Assembly: GCA_947505915.1 (NCBI GenBank)
Contig: CANNNH010000056.1
Span: 1 to 8,017 of the forward strand
Reading direction: 5' to 3'
DNA length: 8,017 nucleotides
Origin: Comamonadaceae bacterium
GTDB lineage: Bacteria; Pseudomonadota; Gammaproteobacteria; Burkholderiales; Burkholderiaceae
How positions within the stretch are numbered: position 1 is the stretch's first letter; every line of letters starts with the position of its first letter. Shown piece by piece: positions 1-6,455 of the stretch. Under the pieces are notes generated by a model. The model was given only the letters and a program-made list of their open reading frames with translations, had not been told where the DNA came from and made no database searches. The position numbers and the translations under genes were made by a program.

Positions 1-1
1 G

Positions 2-1207
2 ACCATTCCCATTGCACGTTTTGGCGCGTCCAATGTGGGCCGCGCTAAAAGCGTTTACCGCATGGGCCTGAGCCACCGCTACGGCCGGCGCATGCAAACC
101 ATCTCTGGGATTCACTACAACTGGTCGCTGCCGGGCGTGAGCAGCGAATCGTATTTCGGTTTGATACGTAACTTCCGGCGACACGCTTTTTTGCTGCTGT
201 ATCTCTTTGGTGCCTCGCCGGCGGTGTGCTCCAGCTTTGTGGCCGGGCGTCAGCATGAACTGCAAAAGCTCGCCGGCAGCACCATGTACATGCCGCACGG
301 CACCTCGCTGCGCATGGGCCGACTGGGCTACCAGAGTGACGCGCAGGCCTCGCTGGCCGTCAGCTACAACAGCCTCGAAGGCTACGCCGCCTCGCTCGCC
401 GACGCGCTCACACGGCCCTACCCGGCGTATGAAGCGGTGGGCATCCGCAACCCCGGCGGCGACTACAACCAGCTGGGCGACACGCTGCTGCAAATTGAAA
501 ACGAGTTTTACGGCACCATCCGCCCCAAGCGCGTGATTTTTCCGGGTGAGCGTCCTCTGCACGCGCTGCGCGAGCGCGGTGTCGAATACATCGAAGTGCG
601 CCTGATGGACCTGGACCCCTTTGTGCCGGCCGGCATCAAGGCCGAGACCATGGATTTTCTGGACGTGTTTTTGCTGCATTGCCTGCAAACCGAAAGCCCG
701 CCCGACTCGCCCGCCGAGATCGCTGAGCTGGCGCGCAACCAGCACCGCGCAGCTGCCCGCGGGCGCGAGCCGGGTTTGATGCTCGAGCGTGACGGCCGGG
801 ATATCAGCCTGACGGATTGGGCCGAGGAACTGATGGATGCTTGCCGGCCTCTGGCCGCCTGCCTGGACGCAGCACACGCCAGCGATCGTTTCAGCCGCGC
901 CCTGAGTGCTGCGGCCGCTGCGCTGCATGCACCCGCCACGCTGCCCTCCGCGCGCGTGCTCAGCAGCTTGCAGGACTTTGACAATTCTTTTGTTCAATTT
1001 GTGCGCGCGCAGTCTGTGAGCTCGCAAGCGTTTTATTTGCAAATGCCCTGGTCAGACGAGCAGCAAAGCCGCTTTGAGGCGATGAGCCAGCAGTCCCTGT
1101 TTGAGCAAAAAAAGATCGAAGCTGCTGACACCATGCCCTTCGAGATTTACCGCGAGCAGTACCTGTCTGCCGACCGGCTGGGCCGCCCTGTGCCGGCCCT
1201 GGCTTAA
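2..1207 (+). CDS. gshA: Glutamate-cysteine ligase, E. coli GshA type (5' end missing)
   Basis: This enzyme joins glutamate and cysteine using ATP, the first step of glutathione synthesis in the cytoplasm. The reading frame is open from base 2, so the gene begins upstream. Against the E. coli enzyme (about 518 residues), roughly the first 115 residues are missing and 401 are present. The family pattern is strong: IARFGASNVGR, then YRMGLSHRYGRRMQTISG with HYNWSLPG, YLFGASPAVCSSF, TSLRMGRLGY, LQIENEFYGTIRPKR, GVEYIEVRLMDLDPF, GREPGLML and a C-terminal EAADTMPFEIY. All of these align with E. coli GshA recalled from memory. The GTG at 35 is an internal valine codon, because homology continues through it. 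The gene ends 88 bases before the preferred tapT start, with a hairpin directly after the stop. No frameshift or missing motif is seen in the visible part. Confidence 0.96.
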   Translation, partial: TIPIARFGASNVGRAKSVYRMGLSHRYGRRMQTISGIHYNWSLPGVSSESYFGLIRNFRRHAFLLLYLFGASPAVCSSFVAGRQHELQKLAGSTMYMPHGTSLRMGRLGYQSDAQASLAVSYNSLEGYAASLADALTRPYPAYEAVGIRNPGGDYNQLGDTLLQIENEFYGTIRPKRVIFPGERPLHALRERGVEYIEVRLMDLDPFVPAGIKAETMDFLDVFLLHCLQTESPPDSPAEIAELARNQHRAAARGREPGLMLERDGRDISLTDWAEELMDACRPLAACLDAAHASDRFSRALSAAAAALHAPATLPSARVLSSLQDFDNSFVQFVRAQSVSSQAFYLQMPWSDEQQSRFEAMSQQSLFEQKKIEAADTMPFEIYREQYLSADRLGRPVPALA

Positions 1208-1226
1208 GTCAGCTGTTCACGCTGAC
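1208..1226 (+). terminator. Hairpin directly after the gshA stop codon
   Basis: A perfect 6-bp stem, GTCAGC (1208-1213) and GCTGAC (1221-1226), encloses a 7-base loop and starts at the first base after the TAA stop. There is no following T run, so it is not a classical intrinsic terminator. It could mark the 3' end of the gshA transcript through Rho-dependent termination or protection from exonucleases, or it could be chance. Confidence 0.3.
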
Positions 1227-1295
1227 CCCGCCATGGCTGCGCCGGCGGACAACGATGACCGTCTTTCAGCCACTTTGAGTCAAACCCGCCCTTGT

Positions 1296-2063
1296 ATGCC
1301 TCATGCTGTTTCCCGATTGCGCACCGCCCGACTTGCGCGCAGTTCGAAACCCTTTTTAGCCCGGGGCGGCTCGCGGCTGGCGCATTGCCCGGGTTGCCGG
1401 CTGATTCCCAGTCACTGTCTGTGTGACTTGCGCCCGGCCATCACCACGCGCGCCGGGGTGTGTCTGATCATGTGCGACATTGAGCCGCTCAAACCCAGCA
1501 ACACCGGTTGGTTGATTGCCGATGTGGTGCCCGACACCTGGGCTTTTGGCTGGGCACGCACCGAGATCGACCCGGCCTTGCTGGCCTTACTGGCCGACCC
1601 GCAATGGCAGCCTTTCCTGGTGTTCCCGGGCGAGTTTGTGGACGCCGCGCGGGTGGTCACACAGGTGCAGCCTGCGGCCGATGTGCCCGGGCAAAGCGCC
1701 AAACGCCCGCTGTTTGTGCTGCTTGACGCCACCTGGCCCGAGGCGCGCAAGATGTTTCGCAAGAGCCCTTACCTGGACCACTTGCCCGTGCTCAGTCTGG
1801 CGCCCGAGCAGATCTCGCGCTACCGCCTGCGCCGCTCCAAGCGCGATGACCACTTTTGCACCTCCGAGGTGGCGTCGTTGTGCCTGGCGCTGGCCGACGA
1901 GCCGCTGGCGGCGCAAACGCTGGAGGCTTACCTGGATGTGTTCAGCCACCATTACCTGCTGGCCCGCCAGCAGCAGCCTGTGGACCTGGGCGACGCATTA
2001 CACCTGCGCTTGCGGGGCCTGGGCGCGCCGGCCGGCGGGCAAAGCGCACAATCGGGCCCATGA
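1296..2063 (+). CDS. tapT: DTW-domain tRNA-uridine aminocarboxypropyltransferase (TapT/YfiP family)
   Basis: Family members transfer the 3-amino-3-carboxypropyl group of S-adenosylmethionine to a uridine in tRNA (acp3U, position 47 in E. coli). The 255-residue product has a basic N-terminus, then a C-x2-C-x6-C-x-C metal-binding cluster at C31, C34, C41 and C43. The defining D-x-T-W motif (DATW, residues 144-147) follows, in the context LLDATWPEARKMFRKSPYL. The C-terminal YRLRRSKRDD and CTSE motifs (Y176, C188-E191) complete the family pattern. ATG 1296 is preferred because MPHAVSRLR followed by a KPFLARGG stretch resembles related proteins. An in-frame ATG at 1233 would add 21 residues of low-complexity character, and neither start has a clear Shine-Dalgarno sequence. 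The stop overlaps the next start (ATGA), implying translational coupling. Which tRNA position is modified cannot be read from sequence. Confidence 0.9.
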   Translation: MPHAVSRLRTARLARSSKPFLARGGSRLAHCPGCRLIPSHCLCDLRPAITTRAGVCLIMCDIEPLKPSNTGWLIADVVPDTWAFGWARTEIDPALLALLADPQWQPFLVFPGEFVDAARVVTQVQPAADVPGQSAKRPLFVLLDATWPEARKMFRKSPYLDHLPVLSLAPEQISRYRLRRSKRDDHFCTSEVASLCLALADEPLAAQTLEAYLDVFSHHYLLARQQQPVDLGDALHLRLRGLGAPAGGQSAQSGP

Positions 2064-2347
2064 CTTCCAGCAACACCCCGCCAGACGCGCCCGCCGCTTC
2101 ATTGGACCCGAACCGCCAGCACGAATTGAAAAAAATGCTGCTGTGCGAGGCCTGCGCCGGCATTCAGCGCAACTGGCGCCGCGCCCCCGGCCACCCGGAA
2201 CTGGTGCAGGGCGCCCCGCACCATGCCAAGCGCAGCCACGGCCTGGTCGCCATCACGCCCTACAAATGCGACCGCTGCGGCACTGCCTGGGAGTACGAAA
2301 ACAACAAGGCCGACCAGCACGTGGGCTGGTCCGTGGTGGGGCGCTAG
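2060..2347 (+). CDS. Small protein with two CxxC pairs (possible zinc ribbon), function unknown
   Basis: This 95-residue protein is not recognised as a named family. A proline/alanine/serine-rich N-terminus (about residues 1-17) precedes a charged segment and a first CxxC pair (LLCEACAG, C29 and C32). After a basic middle with several histidines comes a second pair (YKCDRCGTAWEYE, C70 and C73). The spacing suits one structural zinc bound by four cysteines, but this is inference. The GTAWEYE ending recalls the second half of rubredoxin-like or zinc-ribbon folds. There is no signal peptide or membrane segment, so it is probably cytoplasmic. The start is fixed by the ATGA overlap with tapT. Initiation probably depends on coupling, since no Shine-Dalgarno is seen. 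It lies 12 bases before the RIO kinase gene, so the three genes are likely co-transcribed. Its role may relate to RNA or translation by association only. Confidence 0.8.
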   Translation: MTSSNTPPDAPAASLDPNRQHELKKMLLCEACAGIQRNWRRAPGHPELVQGAPHHAKRSHGLVAITPYKCDRCGTAWEYENNKADQHVGWSVVGR

Positions 2348-2359
2348 CCCTCGCCGCCC

Positions 2360-3235
2360 ATGAAAGCTCCCCCCAGACTGCAATCCCTTGTTGAAGAGGG
2401 CCTGATCGACACGGTGGTCCGCCAACTGATGAGTGGCAAGGAAGCCATGGTCTATGTGGTGCGCTGCGGCGACGAGACGCGCTGCGCCAAGATCTACAAG
2501 GAAGCCACCAACCGCAGCTTCCGGCAGGCGGTGGACTACACCGAAAACCGCAAGGTCAAAAACTCCCGCCAGGCGCGTGCCATGGCCAAGGGCAGCAAGT
2601 TCGGCCGGCAGGCGCAAGAAGCCGCCTGGCAAAGCGCCGAGGTCGATGCGCTGTACCGGCTGGCCGCGGCCGGTGTGCGCGTGCCGCAGCCCTACAACTT
2701 TCATGACGGTGTGCTGCTGATGGAGCTGGTGACCAATGCCCATGGTGATGCCGCGCCGCGACTGAACGACGTGGCTTTCACGCAGGCCCAGGCCTTGGCG
2801 CACCATGCCACGCTGATCGGCGAGGTGGTGCGCATGCTGTGCGCAGGTGTGGTGCACGGCGACTTGTCAGAGTTCAATATTTTGCTGGCGCACACGCCGG
2901 GCGCCGAGGGGGAAGAGGGGACTGACAGCCCCGTCATCATCGACCTGCCGCAGGCGGTGGACGCGGCCGGCAACAACCACGCGCAGCGCATGCTGATGCG
3001 TGACGTGGCCAACTTGCGCGACTTTTTTGGCCAGTTTGCCCCCGAGCTGCTGGCCACTCAGTACGTCCCCGAGATGTGGAGCCTGTACCAAAGCGGCCTT
3101 TTGAGCAACGAGACGCCGCTGACCGGCCACTACGAACGCGCCCATGCCGACGTGGACATGCAGGCCGTGCTGCGCGAGATTGACGACGCGCGCGCTGAAG
3201 ACGCCGCGCGGCGTTTGCGGATGGCTACGGCCTAG
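2360..3235 (+). CDS. RIO-type serine/threonine protein kinase
   Basis: This is a 291-residue bacterial RIO kinase, an atypical protein kinase family best known from ribosome maturation in archaea and eukaryotes. Bacterial members such as Pseudomonas PA4780 have poorly defined targets. The ATP-binding loop SGKEAMVY (residues 25-32) is followed by the nucleotide-contacting lysine in CAKIYK (K44). The catalytic loop is VHGDLSEFN (H166, D168, N173), and the metal-binding motif IIDLPQ has D195. As usual for RIO kinases, the long activation loop and substrate lobe of ordinary kinases are absent. All catalytic residues are present, so it should be active. A short acidic stretch (PGAEGEEG, around residues 182-189) sits between catalytic loop and metal-binding motif. 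It lies 12 bases after the CxxC-protein gene and 77 bases before rbgA. ATG 2360 lacks a clear Shine-Dalgarno but agrees with the usual family N-terminus (RLQSLVEEGLID). Confidence 0.92.
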   Translation: MKAPPRLQSLVEEGLIDTVVRQLMSGKEAMVYVVRCGDETRCAKIYKEATNRSFRQAVDYTENRKVKNSRQARAMAKGSKFGRQAQEAAWQSAEVDALYRLAAAGVRVPQPYNFHDGVLLMELVTNAHGDAAPRLNDVAFTQAQALAHHATLIGEVVRMLCAGVVHGDLSEFNILLAHTPGAEGEEGTDSPVIIDLPQAVDAAGNNHAQRMLMRDVANLRDFFGQFAPELLATQYVPEMWSLYQSGLLSNETPLTGHYERAHADVDMQAVLREIDDARAEDAARRLRMATA

Positions 3236-3312
3236 ATTTACCGCTGTTCGCGCCGGACGGGTCTGCAAAAAGTCCGTTCACAATCCGTGTATTAAAGAAA
3301 GAACACGCACAG

Positions 3313-4284
3313 ATGGCAATTCAATGGTTTCCCGGTCACATGCACTTGACCAAAAAAGCCATCAGCGAGCGGATCAAGGAAATTGATGTCGTGATCGAGC
3401 TGCTGGACGCCCGCCTGCCGGGCTCCAGTGCCAACCCGATGCTGGCTGAACTCACGGGCGGCAAGCCGGCGCTCAAGGTGCTCAACAAGCAAGACCTGGC
3501 CGACCCGACCCGCACGCCGCTTTGGCTGGCGCACTACAACAGCCAGCCGGGCACGCGGGCCATCGGGCTGGACGCCAGCATGAGCACGCCGGCCAAAGCA
3601 CTGATCGAGGCTTGTCACGTGCTGGCGCCCACGCGCGGCAGCATGGTCAAGCCCATGCGCGTGCTGATTTGCGGCATTCCCAACGTCGGTAAATCGACGC
3701 TGATCAACACGCTCACTGGCAAGCGCGCCACCAAAACCGGTGACGAAGCGGGTGTCACCAAAATTGAGCAGCGCATCGTGCTGGCCGACGGCTTTTATTT
3801 GTTCGACACTCCCGGCATGCTGTGGCCGCGCATCATCGTGGCCAAGAGCGGCTACAACCTGGCCGCCAGCGGCGCTATTGGCCGCAATGCCTTCAACGAA
3901 GAAGAAGTGGCGCTGGAGCTGCTGGACTACCTGGTCCCGAACTACCCTGATCTGCTCAAAGCACGCTACAAGGTCGAGCTGCCGGCCGGCACCACCGACG
4001 AGCAGTTGCTCGAGGAGATCGGCCGCAAGCGGGGCGCCGTCCTGAGCAAAGGCCGCATCAATTTACAAAAAGCCGCTGAGATCGTGATTTACGAATTCCG
4101 CCAGTCCACGCTGGGGCGTATCACGCTGGAGACGCCGCAGGAGTTCGCGCAGTGGCTGGCCGCCGGGCAAAAGCTGGATGCCGAGCGGCAGGTCAAAAAA
4201 GACGAAATCGAGCTCAAGCGCCTGGTCAAGCTCAAGAAAGTCCCCCGCCCGGCCAAGGTGGACAGGCGCGGCAACGAGGATTGA
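3313..4284 (+). CDS. rbgA: Ribosome biogenesis GTPase RbgA/YlqF
   Basis: This 323-residue circularly permuted GTPase is expected to act in late 50S subunit assembly, as shown for Bacillus subtilis RbgA. The N-terminus IQWFPGHMHLTKKAI is the family signature. The motifs come in permuted order. G4 NKQD (residues 58-61) and a likely G5 (around LDAS) come first. Then come the P-loop GIPNVGKST (121-129), the G2 threonine in AGVTK (T149) and G3 DTPG (165-168). A C-terminal helical domain with many lysines (last 60 residues), suited to contacting rRNA, completes the expected length. The start is set by family alignment. A purine-rich stretch upstream (AAAGAAAG) is rather far for a strong ribosome-binding site. 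The 77-base gap after the RIO kinase could hold a promoter or be read through. Its 3' end faces the histidine kinase gene convergently. Confidence 0.95.
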   Translation: MAIQWFPGHMHLTKKAISERIKEIDVVIELLDARLPGSSANPMLAELTGGKPALKVLNKQDLADPTRTPLWLAHYNSQPGTRAIGLDASMSTPAKALIEACHVLAPTRGSMVKPMRVLICGIPNVGKSTLINTLTGKRATKTGDEAGVTKIEQRIVLADGFYLFDTPGMLWPRIIVAKSGYNLAASGAIGRNAFNEEEVALELLDYLVPNYPDLLKARYKVELPAGTTDEQLLEEIGRKRGAVLSKGRINLQKAAEIVIYEFRQSTLGRITLETPQEFAQWLAAGQKLDAERQVKKDEIELKRLVKLKKVPRPAKVDRRGNED

Positions 4285-4293
4285 AGCTCAATT

Positions 4294-4310
4294 GCCAGGC
4301 TGACCCTGGC
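4294..4310 (+). terminator. Hairpin shortly after the rbgA stop codon
   Basis: A perfect 6-bp stem, GCCAGG (4294-4299) and CCTGGC (4305-4310), encloses a 5-base loop and starts 10 bases after the rbgA stop. No T run follows, so it is at best a Rho-assisted terminator or transcript-end stabiliser. The sequence is self-complementary, so it could also act at the end of the convergent kinase transcript. Confidence 0.35.
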
Positions 4311-4450
4311 CCATCACGGTGAGCACTTAGCTCTGGAGTTGCTCGTAGAGCTGGAAGGGCCGCAGCACGCTTTGCACCTAGTCAATTAGCGTTGGCGGCA
4401 ACAGGGCTGTACGCGCAATTGGCGCAGCTGCAGTTCGTGGCCTGATGTCT

Positions 4451-6325
4451 TTACAAGTTTTTGCGTAAGCTCAACACAAAACGACAGCGCCCATCAGGTA
4501 GATTGACAGCGCTGACTTGTCCTTGGTGGTGATCGGCAATCTGTTGCACCAAATACAGCCCCAAGCCTGAGCCGGTTCGATATGTAGCATTGCTGGCCCG
4601 GTAAAAGCGTTCAAACAGGTGGGGTAAGTCTTGCTCAGGAATAGGGTCGCCATGGTTGGTCACCGCCACGGTACACATTTGATCGTCGGACGACAGTTGC
4701 ACCTCAACAGGATCAGCGGACGAACTGTGGGCGATGGCGTTGCCCACCAAATTGTCCATTGCTATTTGAATTTCCAAGGCGTTGCCTAACAGGGTGTTCT
4801 GGCTGCCGGCTTGAATTTTTAAGTCGATGGGGTGCGGTGATTTTTCTTGTGCGTTTTGAATGATCTGTTTGCACAGACTTTCCATGTCGATGGTTTGGAA
4901 GGTGTCGGGCGCAGGTGCTTGTGTCAGTCGTTCGGCGTTGAGGTAGCCCTCGATGATGAGGCGCATACGTTCTGCGGCGCGCCGGATTTTATTCACGCGC
5001 TCGCGCTCTAGTGGGGCTAATTGAGCGCTTACCAAGTTGTCGGCGGCGACGCTGACGATGGTCAGCGGTGTACGCAATTCGTGGGAGACCAAACCCAAGA
5101 ACTCACCCTGGAGTTTGCGATGCACTTGCTCAGACTCAGCCAAGGCTACTGCTGCGTTCTTTTCGACTTGCAAGCGGTTGTAGCTGGAAAAAATACCGAC
5201 ACTCATGATCATCATGTGCGCAAACGCGGCCATTTGATAGCTATTCTCTGTGATGGCATTGGGTTCTAGCACACCAAAATTGCGCAAGTAGCGAATCAGC
5301 ACCCCCGCGTAAAAAATACCGAATGCCCACAAAAAAAAGCTTGCTTTGGGGTTGCCTTTCCTGAGCTCGGATACGCCCAAATACATATTCAAAAAAATCA
5401 GTCCGGCACCAATTAATTGGCTCATCGGCACAACGCTGCGGTAGTGCCCCCAAGCAATGCCCACCGTAGCCACCACTCCGGCTAAGCCAGTGAACCACAG
5501 CACCGCGGTGGCTAAGCGTCGACGTGTTTGCCGCACGTTCAGGAATTCAAAGTCGAACACCATAGCCACAAAATTGACCCAACTTATGACGATGCCCAAC
5601 AAGCCCACCCACAACGCAGACGTGCCCCAGGTGGTGAGCTGCGCATACCAACCGCCGGTCAAGAAGGTGGCCAGCAGCAGCGTGAACATGTACAGCGCAT
5701 AGACCGCGTGCAGCTTGATGCGGGTCCAGTAAGCGAACAAGCCGAAAAACACCGCCACCATCAGGTTAAAGCCAAAAAACAAACCCCACAACAAGGTGTC
5801 GCGCTGGCTGTTTCGCACCCAATCACTGTGCGCCCAAAGGCGCAGTTCAATAGCCAGCGAGGATTGGGTGTGGACGCGTAAATACACCGTAGCACCTTTA
5901 GGCGCATCGGGGAGCTGCAGCAAGGGGCGGCGGTAATCCAAGACCCGGGGGTGTTCCCAAGATGAGCGCACACCCGGCTGGCGAACCCAAGCCCCGGCAG
6001 CGTCTTGGTAGAAAAAGTCCACCTCGTGCAATGCGGCTTGCTCCAACTCCATCAACCCGGGTGTGGCCGTGTCGGTTGTGTATCGCACCCGAACCCAAAT
6101 GGCCTCGGCGGAAAAACCGCGGCTGAACGACCCCTCCAAGGTTTGCCAGCGAGACTCGGGCATGGCAGACACCGTTTGAACGTTGGCTTGCGCACTGGGG
6201 TCAATCATCCAATGCAGGCTCTGCAACGCTTGGGCTTTCCCCCAGACCAAGCACAGACAGATCAGCACACAGCCCTGAATCAGCCGAATCAGATGGTTAG
6301 ATTTTGTTACAAATGCGACGGCCAT
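4451..6325 (-). CDS. Membrane sensor histidine kinase with 7TMR-DISM sensor module
   Basis: This 624-residue inner-membrane kinase should sense a periplasmic signal and autophosphorylate. An N-terminal signal peptide ends near AQA (residues 30-33). A periplasmic beta-rich domain of the 7TMR-DISM extracellular type (about 35-170, with WVRVRY and VYLRVHT strands) follows. About seven hydrophobic segments (roughly 178-383) form the 7TMR-DISM membrane region. A short coiled-coil linker (384-406) leads to HisKA with the phospho-accepting histidine in VSHELRTPLT (H415). The HATPase has an N box NLVGNA (525-530), F box LFERFYR (570-576) and G2 box GSGLGL (585-590). The usual DxGxG G1 box is replaced by NHGDPIP (557-563). 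ATG 6325 is the only sensible start, since a TAG lies nine bases upstream in frame and the next methionine (M40) is past the signal peptide. There is no receiver domain or adjacent response regulator. It is AT-richer than the genes to its left. Confidence 0.93.
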   Translation of the reverse strand: MAVAFVTKSNHLIRLIQGCVLICLCLVWGKAQALQSLHWMIDPSAQANVQTVSAMPESRWQTLEGSFSRGFSAEAIWVRVRYTTDTATPGLMELEQAALHEVDFFYQDAAGAWVRQPGVRSSWEHPRVLDYRRPLLQLPDAPKGATVYLRVHTQSSLAIELRLWAHSDWVRNSQRDTLLWGLFFGFNLMVAVFFGLFAYWTRIKLHAVYALYMFTLLLATFLTGGWYAQLTTWGTSALWVGLLGIVISWVNFVAMVFDFEFLNVRQTRRRLATAVLWFTGLAGVVATVGIAWGHYRSVVPMSQLIGAGLIFLNMYLGVSELRKGNPKASFFLWAFGIFYAGVLIRYLRNFGVLEPNAITENSYQMAAFAHMMIMSVGIFSSYNRLQVEKNAAVALAESEQVHRKLQGEFLGLVSHELRTPLTIVSVAADNLVSAQLAPLERERVNKIRRAAERMRLIIEGYLNAERLTQAPAPDTFQTIDMESLCKQIIQNAQEKSPHPIDLKIQAGSQNTLLGNALEIQIAMDNLVGNAIAHSSSADPVEVQLSSDDQMCTVAVTNHGDPIPEQDLPHLFERFYRASNATYRTGSGLGLYLVQQIADHHQGQVSAVNLPDGRCRFVLSLRKNL

Positions 6326-6340
6326 GGAGCGCTAGGGCGG

Positions 6341-6352
6341 CTGGTGAACCAG
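6341..6352. promoter_or_regulatory. 12-bp dyad near the histidine kinase start
   Basis: CTGGT and ACCAG form a perfect inverted repeat separated by two bases (GA), lying 16 bases upstream of the kinase ATG on its leader side. The symmetry suits a dimeric regulator or a small leader hairpin. With only 10 paired bases it may be chance. Confidence 0.25.
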
Positions 6353-6388
6353 TTTGTGGGTAGGCGACCAAGCGCCCATGGTTAGTAA

Positions 6389-6417
6389 TTGTCATTTATG
6401 ACGCCTGGCACTTCAAT
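6389..6417 (+). promoter_or_regulatory. Candidate sigma-70-like promoter for the tpsB gene
   Basis: TTGTCA (6389-6394, one mismatch to the -35 consensus) and TTCAAT (6412-6417, two mismatches to the -10 consensus) are separated by exactly 17 bases. Transcription would start near 6424, giving a leader of about 30 bases with a ribosome-binding site. The local AT-rich character of 6384-6445 supports this. It is a by-eye match and has not been tested statistically. Confidence 0.45.
6391..6402. promoter_or_regulatory. 12-bp dyad inside the candidate tpsB promoter (possible operator)
   Basis: GTCAT and ATGAC form a perfect inverted repeat separated by TT. It overlaps the last four bases of the proposed -35 element and runs into the spacer. 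A dimeric regulator bound here would block or modulate tpsB transcription and possibly the divergent kinase gene. The binding protein is unknown and the match may be chance. Confidence 0.3.
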
Positions 6418-6444
6418 ACGCTAAACCCATCAATTTTTATTTTT

Positions 6445-6450
6445 GGGAAA
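6445..6450 (+). promoter_or_regulatory. Ribosome-binding site for tpsB
   Basis: GGGAAA ends five bases before the ATG at 6456, with spacing and purine content suited to a Shine-Dalgarno site. It supports this start over any later methionine. Confidence 0.5.
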
Positions 6451-6455
6451 GCACC

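Noticed and set aside
1233..1295. Upstream in-frame ATG giving a 21-residue longer TapT
   Set aside because: The added residues are low-complexity and there is no Shine-Dalgarno. The 1296 start gives a family-like N-terminus. It is not excluded.
1516..2394. A 292-codon + strand frame overlapping tapT and the CxxC protein gene
   Set aside because: The product is rich in Arg, Trp, Cys and Pro, typical of an out-of-frame reading. The DTW motifs lie in the other frame.
2099..2857. A 252-codon open frame on the minus strand across the CxxC protein and RIO kinase genes
   Set aside because: The translation is histidine- and glycine-rich without motifs, and it lies opposite well-supported genes. 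It is a composition shadow.
3254..3276. CGGAC...GTCCG inverted repeat between the RIO kinase and rbgA
   Set aside because: It has only 5 bp with a 13-base loop and no T run, which is too weak to call a terminator. No convincing -35/-10 pair was found in this gap either.
4282..4389. Readthrough of the rbgA TGA would add 34 sense codons before TAG
   Set aside because: RbgA already has its normal length and C-terminus. No recoding signal is seen, and an open run of this length is expected by chance.
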